Assembly (NCBI GenBank): GCA_905250125.1
Contig: CAJNOL010000922.1
Coordinates: 2,610-66,609 of the forward strand
DNA from: Rotaria sordida
Lineage: Eukaryota; Rotifera; Eurotatoria; Philodinida; Philodinidae
Direction: 5' to 3'
DNA length: 64,000 nucleotides
Below the pieces are notes generated by a model. That model did no database searches and was not told the DNA's origin. It saw nothing but the letters and a program-made list of their open reading frames with translations. This document shows, piece by piece, positions 23,163 to 34,900 of the stretch (position 1 is the stretch's first letter; each line of letters opens with the position of its first letter). The position numbers were made by a program, and so were the translations under genes.

Positions 23163-23168
23163 AATAAA
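23163..23168 (+). terminator. Poly(A) signal of the hnRNP U-like gene
   Basis: AATAAA 84 nt after the stop codon, repeated with one overlap (AATAAATAAG). Confidence 0.45.
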
Positions 23169-23449
23169 TAAGAACAAGTGGTCGCAGAGTTTGTTTTTCC
23201 TTCTTCTTTATTCATTTTCATATCTCAATTTCGAATTGAGAACATATATATTGTTGTTGGATTCTTTTTTGTACCGTGTGTAATTCTACTCTTTGTTTAA
23301 CTATTACTCTCATTACTTTTGTGTTTGTCTTTGTTTGAAAAAAAAAATATCGTTGTTTTGTATTTCAATGGATTTATTGTCTACTTATTATTGTCTCGAA
23401 AGAAACCAACTAAAGTGATTAAAATGCAAAAACAAAACAATTTATTCTT

Positions 23450-23464
23450 TTTTTTGTAATGTAG
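23450..23464 (+). promoter_or_regulatory. Acceptor abutting the INCENP-like start codon
   Basis: A T-rich run ending ATGTAG stops directly before ATG 23465, the same arrangement as at the hnRNP U-like gene; candidate trans-splice site. Confidence 0.4.
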
Positions 23465-26400
23465 ATGTCTATTATTGATACTATTGACGCATTTGATAAA
23501 CTTGAATTTCATGATCAACGTTCATTTGCAATTGCATCAGCTTTAATTGCTAAATCTATTCAACAATATAAAGATAATCCATCAGGAAAATTTGATAGTC
23601 TTAAATTATTATTTGAAATTGAGTAAGTTTGTGCTATATGTTAAATATTCATTTTTATAGAAATAATTCATTTTTCAGTTCACCTGAAATTATACTTGAA
23701 CAAAAAGCAATTGAACGTGAATGGCTTGATAATGATAAGAAAATCATGTAAGATTTTTTTTTTATGTTATAGAAAATATCGACATTTTGATGATAAATAA
23801 TCACTCAATAAGAATAGAAATAAACAAAGCTATAGAAGAATATATCAGGAGATCAGAAACAACAATCATGATGTTAGTGGACCAGAGCGGAAACGAAAGA
23901 GAACAACTGAGAAAGGATCTTTATGACTGAATGAATGAAACAAAAAAATGGGGCAACTTATGACTTTTGAGGGTTTGAATGTCTCACATTGTTGTATAAA
24001 CAAAATGTATTATTCTCTAGTGAAAACAAAATGGTATAACGTAGGTAGTACCATCCGCAAATGATTGAAGAAAAATGTTATAGTAGAAGCAGCTTTGCAA
24101 ATTATATTCTCGTTTCAGTTGTTCACTAAATTTATTTCTATTTAAATAAGATAATAACAAGTTCGTATATGAAATAGTAAATTTAAAAATTAAGAGATAA
24201 TCATTATAAAAATTTTTCATATAAGAAAGACTTGACAATCAAGAGATAAAAGAAAATGTACGACGAAAATATAGAGAATAGGTGATACGTATAATAACCA
24301 GCAAGGACGTTTACATTCGACAATCAATTTTCGCAATAGTGCGAACTCAATATTTACTATACCAGTTCTTCTGTCAATCAATGTAAGTCAAACAACACTA
24401 AATTGATGCTCGATTCAAGCATTTGTTGCTAGAATTAAATTTATTTGTCGAAGTACTCTCGAGTAATAAGGCGATGCATTAGCATTTTATTCCAAAAACG
24501 TAAGACCTAGGCCTAGTCTGTTAACCAGGCTGAATATTATTTGGATTGATTAGGTCAGGCTAACCAAAAATCAACTGATACGATCTTTAATTTGATTCGA
24601 AAATGCATTTTGTGACTATGATCGCCTTCACTCATCAAAATTCTAGATCCCCCTATTACTTGACAGGCATATACTAGATCAGCAGTTTTGTGAAGAATAC
24701 GAATTTCAAAACTCTATTCAGATAAAAGTATCAAAAGTAAACTTGAGCTCAATAGAAATCAAAATGTTCGATTTTTTTCATCTATTTTTAGTCCATTTAC
24801 TACAATATTGGACTCGTGTCTTAGTCAATCATTATCGAATCGTTCAAATATCTCTCAACAACCTCTTTATATTCCATTTCGTCCTGATAAACCAATAGAT
24901 TATGAACCTATCCAATGGCAAACAGATGATTCTTCAATTCCAACACGTTTTATTGTTCGACCACCTTCTTCAAGTCGAATTTTACAACCTCGTAATGAAC
25001 CAACAAATGATAATAATACAAATACTGTTGTACTCGATGATAATGATGATCAACATTATGTTGATGCTGTTGGTGATGAAGAAAATGAACTACCAAAGAT
25101 AACAATTAAGAAAAAAGGAAAAAAGAAAAAACAACAACAACCAAAAGTAAATATCATTACAACTAATAATGATATTTCAGTACAATTAAATACTTCATCA
25201 AATAGAACTTCTTCAGCAGGACATAAATTTCCAGTAAGTATTTTCTTTATTTTATAAAATTTCGATTTATACATATTAAATGAAAATGTTTTTTAAGCAA
25301 AAATTATCATCAAAATGGTCATCAGGTAAACGAATATCGTGTGTTGGCAAAACAAGTGCTATTCGTAAAGTAAATAAAATAAAATACAATAAGATAAAAA
25401 AAAAAAGAATTCAATATATTAATTAGTTTGCACGTTCATCACATGATCGTCAAAATCGTGCTGATTCACGTACATTATTTCATAATAAACCATCAGTAAC
25501 AATCAATGCAGCTCGTTTTAGTCAAGAACAATATGAACAATTAGCACGTGCTGCTGAAGCTGAAGAACGTAAACAAGAAGCGCGAAAACGTAAAGTTGAA
25601 AAATGTAAGTAAACAAAAGAATATCTATTAGATAAGATGATCAGCCTCTCCGTTTGAAGAATGATCATCTTATCCGATAGAATCATTTTCATTTTTTGAT
25701 TCATTGTTTTTTTTTCCAGTGCATGAACAAGCTAAAAAACGAGAAGAAGTTCTTAATCGTGCTAAACAAATACAACAAGATAAAGATCAAAAAAATCAAT
25801 TACGTATATCTGATAATCAATCAAAAAATACTACTATAAATCAAAATAAAAAAATACAAAATAATACTTTTAATAATTCAATGAATGACTCAACAACAAC
25901 AACAACAACATATGTTAAACCTACAGCACAACCATATAAACCTGTTCTATTAGATACGACAAGTAATAAAATTTTAAATCAAAATAAAATTATTAAAAAT
26001 CCAGCAAATGGATTTAAAAAACCAACAACAACAACAACGAATGCTGAATATACATTTGTTGTGGATAAAAATAATCCATTACGAAATGATATAACATTAC
26101 CATCAAGTTCAATGATTCAACAAAATTCGCAATTTAAAGCTGATTGGACAATATCAGGAATTGTTCATGATGAACTTGAACTTGATAATACAATAACGTT
26201 AGTTTATAATTTTTTGTTTCTTTCAAATTTCAACAAAAAGAAAATCCTTATTTTCTAGTGATACAACTCATCATTCAGATGATGGTGATTATGGAATAGA
26301 AGATATACGTTCAGATCAAGATTCAGATAATGATGATGAAGATGAAGCACGTATACCTAATTGGGCTAAAGGTTGCGTTTTTTTTTTGAAAAACGAAAGA

Positions 26401-26631
26401 ACTTTGATTAAATGTTGTCTTTTAGAACGTTTATTTCAAACATTTTGGAAAACTCAAGGTCATTGGTATTTATCACGTCGAACACTTAAATTAACTCGTC
26501 GTACATTTGGACATTATCCAACAATAAAAGATCAAGTACAAATATGGCTTAGAGATCTTAAATCAAGTAAACCATTATCGGAAACATTTACCGATGCAAC
26601 ATATCTTGATCAAACACAAGCATATTTTTGA
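23465..26631 (+). CDS. INCENP: INCENP-like chromosomal passenger scaffold
   Basis: Eight exons (23465-23622, 23679-23747, 24792-25233, 25298-25369, 25427-25604, 25720-26197, 26259-26371, 26426-26631) give 571 aa. An N-terminal helical segment (about 1-75) could be the CEN box that binds survivin and borealin. The middle is disordered and Asn/Thr/Lys-rich with a charged single helix (about 265-320, rich in E-E-R-K and K-K-R-E-E repeats), as in INCENP. An acidic stretch leads to A-R-I-P-N-W-A-K, the signature of the IN-box that binds and activates Aurora B, followed by a basic segment with R-R-T-L-K-L-T-R-R-T-F. The typical T-S-S motif at the extreme C-terminus is not clear. Intron 2 (23748-24791) is long, with no recognised insert. 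The call rests mainly on the IN-box-like W-A motif and overall layout. Confidence 0.6.
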
Positions 26632-26790
26632 TAGATTTTCAGATTATTATTTTTTTTTAATTTTTTTCTCTTTGATTAGTCAGATATAATAGTTATGAAA
26701 TGACAAAAAAACCTATATATGTAATATATTGTGAGCAGATATTAAGATTCAAATAATTATGTATTTATCTACTATTTGTTATTCTTTACT

Positions 26791-26796
26791 AATAAA
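26791..26796 (+). terminator. Poly(A) signal of the INCENP-like gene
   Basis: AATAAA about 160 nt after the stop, followed by a second AATAAAG 10 nt later. Confidence 0.5.
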
Positions 26797-26831
26797 AACA
26801 AAAATAAAGAATTTATAATATTTGTCTATGA

Positions 26832-27486
26832 AATTTAAGTTTTATTTGGATTACACTTTTGCCTAAGAAAATAGAATTCAATTTTTATCATCTGTAACAA
26901 AAAAAACATATCAATTAATGACAAAAAAAAAACAACTCTAGTTGTCATATGATCACTCGTTTTTCTAAATCATTGAAAACTGAATTATTAACAATAAATT
27001 TACAATTTCTCTATGATTATCAATCGATGTATGAATTAATGATCGCTTTGGATAAAGAAATCTTCTCTTCTCATTATTTGCTTTTGTCTGGATTTTTCTA
27101 CAGAAACTTTCATTATACAAATAATGAACAACATGAACAAGTTAGGAATGTATAGTAAACACTGACCACACTAAGAATAATTTCATGTACTTTTTTAAGT
27201 CATTTTATAACTGAATCAATTAATAAGAACTGTTAGCGCAACCCATGCGAGATTAAAATGTGAAATACAATATAGCTATTATTGCTAATCACAGGAAATT
27301 GCTTGATTCTATCTATTTTGGAACAAATATCTTCGACATCCTTTGACTTAATCTTTCAGAAATATAATAAGGAAGTAGTAACGAGGCGTTATTAATATAC
27401 AGTCTATGATCGTATACCATGGTCTATGGAGAGGAGGATAGAACAAATTTTTACTCCTATATTTCAACATTCTGTTAAGATCGTGT
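26832..27486. other. Intergenic, contains a dispersed repeat copy (27287-27425)
   Basis: No gene. The segment 27287-27425 is a diverged copy of sequence at 61398-61500 plus 61866-61930; shared stretches include TTGATTCTATCTATTTT-like and TTCAGAAATATAATAAGGA. In the 61-kb copy it is interrupted by a 368-bp insertion. Confidence 0.6.
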
Positions 27487-28190
27487 TTCACAAAATACAA
27501 TATACCACAACGTGCAATCTGAAAAGCGATATATTTTACAAAAGATAGTTTATTGTATAGCTGTATTTTTCACTTTCGAAATGGACAAAATTTTGTGCGG
27601 CCAATTTTCAACACTAGAGACATAAACATTTGTTTTTTTGGTAAATGATCAAGTCATTATTTTATTTCATCTATTGCAGAGAATTCTATTCATTGATAGG
27701 TGTATTTCAAAATTGTTTTACATCTCCAATTATTTTTAAACCTACTGAAACATTAACATGTGAAAATTATATATTGAAATTATCCTTCCATATGCGTAAT
27801 CTGAAAGTAAACAATTCCTAAGTGATGATTTCATCTATCACCAAGACAACGCTACGTCTCATACATAGCAGCAATCATTGGTATGCCATTTTATAAACAA
27901 TTACAGATGATCATCGAACAGTCTTAATCTTAATGTTTTGGATGATTACGTATGGAACGCTATCATCAGTAATATACAAAGGGATAAAGTTAACAACTAT
28001 GATTCATCAATTAGATGAAATAAGGGGATTTGTCATGTATCAATAAATGACCGTGTTCACAGCATCGAAAATTGATCGTACAAAATTTTGTACATCTAAA
28101 AAACAAAACATACAACTATAAAATAAATTGTTTATTGTAAAATGTAGAGCTTTTCACGTTGTATCTTGTAGTATGTTTTGTTTGTGTAAA
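27487..28190. mobile_element. Decayed Tc1/mariner element with transposase remnant
   Basis: Inverted arms at about 27487-27626 and 28060-28190 enclose a decayed transposase. On the plus strand at about 27834-27866 the residues Y-H-Q-D-N-A-T-S-H-T precede a stop. This is the conserved Q-D-N-A-x-x-H-T motif around the second catalytic Asp of Tc1/mariner DDE transposases. The next block, V-L-D-D-Y-V-W-N-A-I, matches the region after it. Stops and shifts abound, so it is dead. The arm sequences share the ACAAGATGCAACGTGAAAAG-type core with the 10-kb element, which is therefore probably a non-autonomous relative. Confidence 0.7.
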
Positions 28191-29825
28191 AAATGTTTTA
28201 AGTGATGGGTGTATCTATTTAATTCTGACATAAAACAGTCGAGCTCAAATAGAATTTTTTCATATTATCAGCAGGTTCTTTTTGTCTCCACTAGAATTGT
28301 TAAAGATAGAAGTTAGAGAACAACATGCATGCTCTTTATTCATTATTTGCGTGTCATAACAAACTAATTCTATATGAGACTGTCATGCACTAAACATTTT
28401 TCATCCTATTTGTTTCGCTTCGCAGAATGCATCTGTTACAATATTATCAAATACAAACCAAATATAATACTAAATTCAAACATTTTGATATTCAGCTACT
28501 ATAAAAGATACAAACTCTGGCGCTAGACTAGAATTTTACTTCAGTTTTGCTGGATAAACAGAGTTCTCAGCAGAAATCTGTTGTTGATAGGAGAACGCAC
28601 TAATGATAGCTATTCCAAGACAAGTAATTCGATACTTCGAACTAGTCGGAAAACTTATCGGATCTGACAAAATTTGGACGAGTTCTGTCTGAAGTTGGTG
28701 GAATCTTCGAACAGAATTCTGCTAGATCCGATAGAATTTTACGAGGCGGTTTTGACCTTAGACTATAACGAAAGGCGGCTACAGTATAAAATTCTCCAAT
28801 TCTATTTTGATGAGTTTTGTAACAAAACTAGGGATCATTTATAAGGCAGATCGATTTAAAATTTTATTATGTTTACATTTCTAACTATGTTTGTATCTTT
28901 CTTGAATGCTTCTACACAAAAGAGCCTTTAGGCATAATATGTCAAGACAACCAAAGAAGATGAATTTTTAATAGCAAGACTCTTGATTGAACGACAACAT
29001 TCATGTATTTAGATTAAAGCTATTAATAGAAATGACACACTTCTGCGAAGTTGGCATTATTATTCGACATTATAGATTGCCTAAACTTGCGTTATTTTTC
29101 GAATGGGTAGATGTACTCATCTTACTATCTTTCATTGATAAAACTACAATAGGTGTATACCTTGATAAAGTCAATGCACCACTGCGTCACTGAAACTACA
29201 CATTCATATACTCAAAATGATTGGTGTATCTTCACGCAAATTATGAAGGAAAAAAAATGAACTCATGACAATCATTCATGTATAAATATTTATTTTTGTA
29301 TGAGATGATTTTTTTTTCTTTAATCTTTGCAAACATTAAGTAAGATTTATTACAAATTGAATTTTCATTTATTTTCTAGAAATATTGGTCACAAACACAA
29401 GAGTAGATGATAAATTGGATGAAATATCAATATATGTAAAATTTATAGAACGTCTTATTCTTTAGGCTATCTTGATGTTATTTTTATACATGTCTGACGA
29501 TGCCTATTGGCTGTCCTTTTGCGCTTATTGATTATAGGTCATTCAATAGAATTTTGATGTACGTGTTCATTTACGTTTCATTTCCTTCTGACCGTTCCAT
29601 CGTGTGTTCAACATTAGCCATCTTTGCTTCTCTTAGTCCTCCCTCCACTTTTTCTGACTCTGTGTCTGTTTCTTTCTCGGCTCATCATGACTAGAATATG
29701 ATCGACGAACACATTGATTAGTTCTACATTCATTTTGCTGTCTACTTGCGCCACATATATATCTAGAGACTCATTCTTTTACAACGATTCACACTTGTAT
29801 TCAATTAAATAAATAAATATTCTAA
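28191..29825. other. Intergenic region upstream of the LEA-like gene
   Basis: No supported gene. A stretch near 28640-28760 has repeated GATCTGACAAAAT/GATCCGATAGAAT-like words, perhaps TE debris. The last few hundred bases are presumably the LEA-like promoter; no clear TATA or stress element could be assigned by eye. Confidence 0.4.
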
Positions 29826-30507
29826 ATGGCAGATTCAGTAAAACAAGATGCTGAAGTAGCTAAAAATCAAGTAACAGGTATGTAATCTCATTTTTCAAAT
29901 CATAATTGATAATAATACAAACAATATATACACATATAGGAACTACACCAGCGACTAGTCAAGAAGCTAGTCGTGGTATGTTTTATACTTTAATAGAAAT
30001 CATAATAAATTATTTATTTTTATACTAAGGTACTGATGCTACAAAAGATAATGTTGATGAAAAGAAATCTGAAACATCGAAAGAACCACATCGAAATAGT
30101 GTTGAACAAGACGTTAAAAGTTTTGTTGATGCCGTTAAAGAAAAAGCTACCGAAGCGTAAGTATCTGTTCTTATTATTTCAATTCATAGAATTTATATAT
30201 TTAGATACAACTACGTTGCTGGTGGCGAAGGCGAAGGAAAAGGTCTTGTTGGAACTGTAAAAGAAAAGGCTGCCGAAGCGTATGTTTATTTCTTATATTA
30301 CTTTTTTTCTTTTTATTGAATGAATTTATTATCTTTAGTTACCATTATGTTGCTGAAAAAGTTACTGAAGCAACACATGCTGTAGCTGGTGATGCTCAAA
30401 AAGATGTAGCTAAGGATTCCAATCAATCAAGTGGTACACCTACAAATGTAACTGCTGATGCTACTACAAACAAGGTTGATGAAAAAGCAAATGCAGATCA
30501 TAAATAA
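29826..30507 (+). CDS. LEA-like (group 3) desiccation-related protein
   Basis: Five small exons (29826-29877, 29940-29975, 30030-30156, 30205-30279, 30339-30507) give 152 aa. The protein is highly hydrophilic, rich in Lys, Ala, Glu, Asp and Thr, with no Cys or Trp. It has amphipathic repeats of the K-E-K-A-x-E-A-Y type (V-K-E-K-A-T-E-A-Y-N-Y-V-A and V-K-E-K-A-A-E-A-Y-H-Y-V-A) like LEA_4 proteins, which fold on drying and protect proteins and membranes. No signal peptide and no ER-retention tail are present, unlike some described bdelloid LEA proteins, so a cytosolic place is likely. Introns 3 and 4 interrupt the two copies of the repeat at the same codon and phase, a sign of exon duplication. 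Another hydrophilic stress protein is possible. Confidence 0.65.
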
Positions 30508-30899
30508 AATTTAAATAAAAACAAACGTGCTCAATAATAATAATAATAAAAAACCAACCTAATTGACATAAATATGTAAAACAAGAAACGATATTGTAGT
30601 TCATTTGTTTTATCTTCGTATTAATTATTCTCATTATATAATTATTTAATTTTAACAACTAACATTCAACTAATTTTTATGCATGTGTATCTGTTGTGTG
30701 TTTATTAATATATGTTGTGGCTGTGTATAGATGCACAGTTTTAACATCTTTTAGTCGTTAGTATTATCATTTAATGTTTTATTCGTATGGTTTTTAATGT
30801 TGTTGCAATAAGAAAAAAAAACATGAACAAATATACAACAGACACAGCAAACATATATGTATATCTAAATGATTGATTCGTTGAATGATATTATCAATA

Positions 30900-30932
<33 letters not shown>

Positions 30933-31907
30933 GAAAAGAGATATATTTAAAGACTAAGATAAATTAATTGATCAAATGAATTCTAATTTCATTGAGAAGA
31001 TAACTGTTTATCAACACTAGCAAATGGCATTCCTATATATACGTCGACTAGTGTTTATATCTTTTCTATTTTTCGATCGATAAATTGTTTATCAAAAGAA
31101 CGATACTTCTACAAATAGAAAAATCGTTGTGGATTGTTTGATAAAATCTCTATATGCTTCTAATTATCATAGGAATATTGTTTACTCAATGTCTACGATG
31201 AATCAAATGTGTGTGTGTGCTTAACCGAACCATTCAATATAATGAAACAGCTGTGAATGTCTATTAAAGAAAAAAAATGTTCTTTTATTCTTGACTATTA
31301 AGGAAATATGCATGCAGATGTTACCCTCTCTCTCTTTTTTTCCATATCTTCAAAAAGAAATTAGTAACATATTTTATGTATGAAACAAATTGTTATATCA
31401 ATAAACTTTCAATATCAAATTTTTTTGAGAAAATAATGATTTATATGTTAAGTTTTATTTGATTAAAGTGCGAAAGTTTTTTTTATTAATGAAACATCAA
31501 TTTTTTATTTTTAACAATGTCACTCAAATTATAATCATGCAACTTCTAGCACGACATTATGAAGAAAAACAATAATACATTACAAAGATTTCTATTTCTT
31601 ACTAATGCAAAAATCGGATTATTTTTTTTTTATTTATTTCACAGAGATCTTTAGAAAAGGAAAAAATCTAATTTGTTTTCTTTGCAATGCCATTGTCTAA
31701 ACAACAAAGCTCAAATCTTTTATAGAGAATAAAATTTTTCAATAAACTTTTGCAAAAACATCAGAGGTCTTCTCAACATCTAGCAGCATCTATCGATAAA
31801 AATAATGAGATTAAAAAATCTTCTTTGATTGCATGCTATGATTTACCATTTGAACTCTCATATCCATATTTAAAATTTATTTTTCTATCTAGTATAACTT
31901 ATTTTCA
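30508..31907. other. 3' region of LEA-like gene and spacer
   Basis: AATAAA at 30514 follows the LEA-like stop. The spacer is AT-rich with a TGA-repeat tract (30901-30931) and no supported gene. Confidence 0.45.
30901..30931. repeat. TGA trinucleotide microsatellite
   Basis: About ten perfect units in non-coding DNA downstream of the LEA-like gene. Confidence 0.9.
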
Positions 31908-31919
31908 GATCAGACAAAA

Positions 31920-34900
31920 ATGTATACACGTTGTAATGTTTTAAAAAACATTGTTCAAAATTTTATTACATCCAATTCATATAGTCGTTTCATTCGTTTT
32001 CAATCATCTACAACGACTATTACAGCAGATACTTTGCAAAATTCGAAGTAGAAAGAAAAAGTTTTCATTAAAAAAAAAATCTTCTTTTCTTTTTTTAAAT
32101 TTCTAGTTCAAATACGAAAAATCGTCATTATACAGAAGATGTCTTTCTTGATTTAACAACAGAGTATAATCGTAGAAGATTTGTTCGAAGTGGACTTATT
32201 TCAAATGCTATCAAAAATGTTAATAATAATATATCGGAAAGACTTAGTTTATTAATATTAACAGCAGCTGCTCGTTGTATTCATCATGTTACGCCAGATA
32301 AACGTGTTCAATTATTAGAAGAAGTAAAATGCAAAAAATGTTTCTTCTTTTTTTTTTTTAAATTAACTTTTTTTTTTTCTAAAGGCATGGAAGACATTAA
32401 ATGATAAAAAAGTTCGATTAACAACACGTCATTATGAAACATATTTAAGTGGACTTAATGAAAATGGTTTTATATTTGATGCTGATTATTATTTAAAATT
32501 AATTGATAATGAACAGATACAAGCAACACCACGTCTTTATAGTTTACTATTAACTCAGTATGTGTCGGGTTTTTTTTCTTATTATTTGAAAGATAATCTA
32601 AAGAATGTGTTTGGTTTTTTTTGATAAATAGATATTGTCGTGAAGGTAACACAGATCGGGCACAAAATTTTTTAAAAATGCTTAAAGAACGTAATGTAAG
32701 CATTGATGAAGATATATTTGCTGCATTAATTGTTTGTCAACTTAAACTTGGTAATGATAAAGGTGCTAATGATATAACACAAATAATGAAAGAACGTGGT
32801 TTACAACCAACAATATCAACATATAAAGAAATTTTAACAGCACTTATTAGTGAACATAAATTAGAACAATTTGAATATTATTTTGGACAAATTGAATCTC
32901 AACAACGTCAAACATCATCATCATCATCATCAACTGTTTATATTGATGCACATTTTGTTGTTATTTTACTTGGACAATGTATTTCATATAAAGAACGTCC
33001 AATATTTGATTTATTATTAAATACATTAAAAGAACTTGATCATGGACGTATGCCAAATAATTTATTTAATTTAGCTATACAATGTGTAACAAATGAATGG
33101 CATGAATCAGCTATTGAATTATTACAAATGCAATCGGAAGCTGATATTATTGATGAAGAAACATCACCTTATCAAGGAATTAATGGACGTCATTGGATAC
33201 TCTTTTTTAGGTAACGTTTTTTCTTTTTTTCCATTTGAAATTCAATGCAAATCAAGCATTGAGATTGATATTTGAATATCTTATTTTTAAAGATAAAACT
33301 AATTAATTGAAGACTAGCAGATCTGATGAGTAGAATATTTCCATTATTACCTTGTTTATTCACAACAAAAGATTTATTTAGTAAATTTAAACCAAAAATT
33401 ACACTTTATAATTTTCACATTAGGTCAGAAATTGAAAACATTATATATTTAGAATCGTATTTTATTAAATAATACAACAACAGTATTATTTTCATTTAAG
33501 GAAAATTTATCTTTTTTAGTTTGTAATTTTAATTTATCTAATTCTCAATATTCTTTTCTAATCTGTCGAATTCATCTCAGATCAATAATTTCGGCATCCG
33601 CATTCATGAATTTCCGACAGGTTTCCGTCAAAAAGACGTCGTTTCCGGCTGAAAAACTAAGTTAAATAGTAGGGACTTGAAAGTAAGAATCCGGTCACCG
33701 GATTTCTTTATTTCCGAGTAGAGTCAATCATTAGATTCCTGCTGTTCATCCTCATTTGTCTGTCGGAAACGACCCATATTTCTAGACCAGGGCGGTACGA
33801 TGTTCATACTAATCCTATAATAGAAATCGTAACACAAAAAATTTTAAAATATGTTGTTTTTTTAATTTAGACAATTACTTGATAATAATGAACCTCATCT
33901 AATAGATATATATCTTAAATTAATGATGGAAAAAAATTTAGTACCACTTGATGGTATTCTTCGTGTTTTATATACAACACCAAATGAAAATTATCATTTA
34001 GCACTTAATTATCTTGAACGTGGACAAGAATTAAATCATCCAATGCGTACAAATTATTTTTATCCAATTTTATTAAATATTTATTCATTAAAAACATGTG
34101 AAAATTGGACAGATAATGATCGTTTACGTTTATTTCGTTTACTTGATCGTTTATCAATACCAATTGAATCATCAACATATTCAAAACTTATACAGCAAGT
34201 ATTTCATCAATATTATCAAAATAATTTTAATTCATTATTAAATATGTTATCAAAAAATAATTTACAATCAATACTTGATCGTATATGTCGTTTATTATTA
34301 AATGATATACGACGAAATATGCTTCATTTAAATGTAATTGAACAAATAGCACCATTTTTCCGTTTAAATACACGTTCAAGACAAGAAGAATTTTCAAGAT
34401 ATTTATTTTCTACTATGACTGGTATATCACCAAAGTAAAAATACTTAAATTTCTTTTTTTTTTTTGCATCTTGAAAAATTTATCTTTATTTAATTATAGA
34501 TCAGATGAATATAATGATGATGAGATTGATAAAAATTCACAAACAAAATCTATGAATGATTATACAACAATATTTCAATTAATTAATTCAATATCAAAAA
34601 ATTTATCAAATGATATTCCAATGCTTAAACATGAAATATATATACATTTGCTTCGTTTTTCAGCTCAACAGCGTCGAACTGATTTAACATTACGATTAGC
34701 TGAACAATGTATAAAAGATAATATTAAAATTGGTGGTTCAATGAATGAAATTGATATATTAACTAGTTATACGTTACCACGTGATATTGTTGAACAATTA
34801 GCACGTTATAAACCAGGTGAACTGTCATGGAAAGAAAAACTTTCAACTATAAATTTACAAAAAGTAAATCGTCAACAATTAGAAGAACTTTATCAAGAAG

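Noticed and set aside
29500..29694. 64-codon frame just upstream of the LEA-like gene
   Set aside because: Codon pattern is unlike neighbouring genes, no splice partner or domain; more likely promoter DNA.
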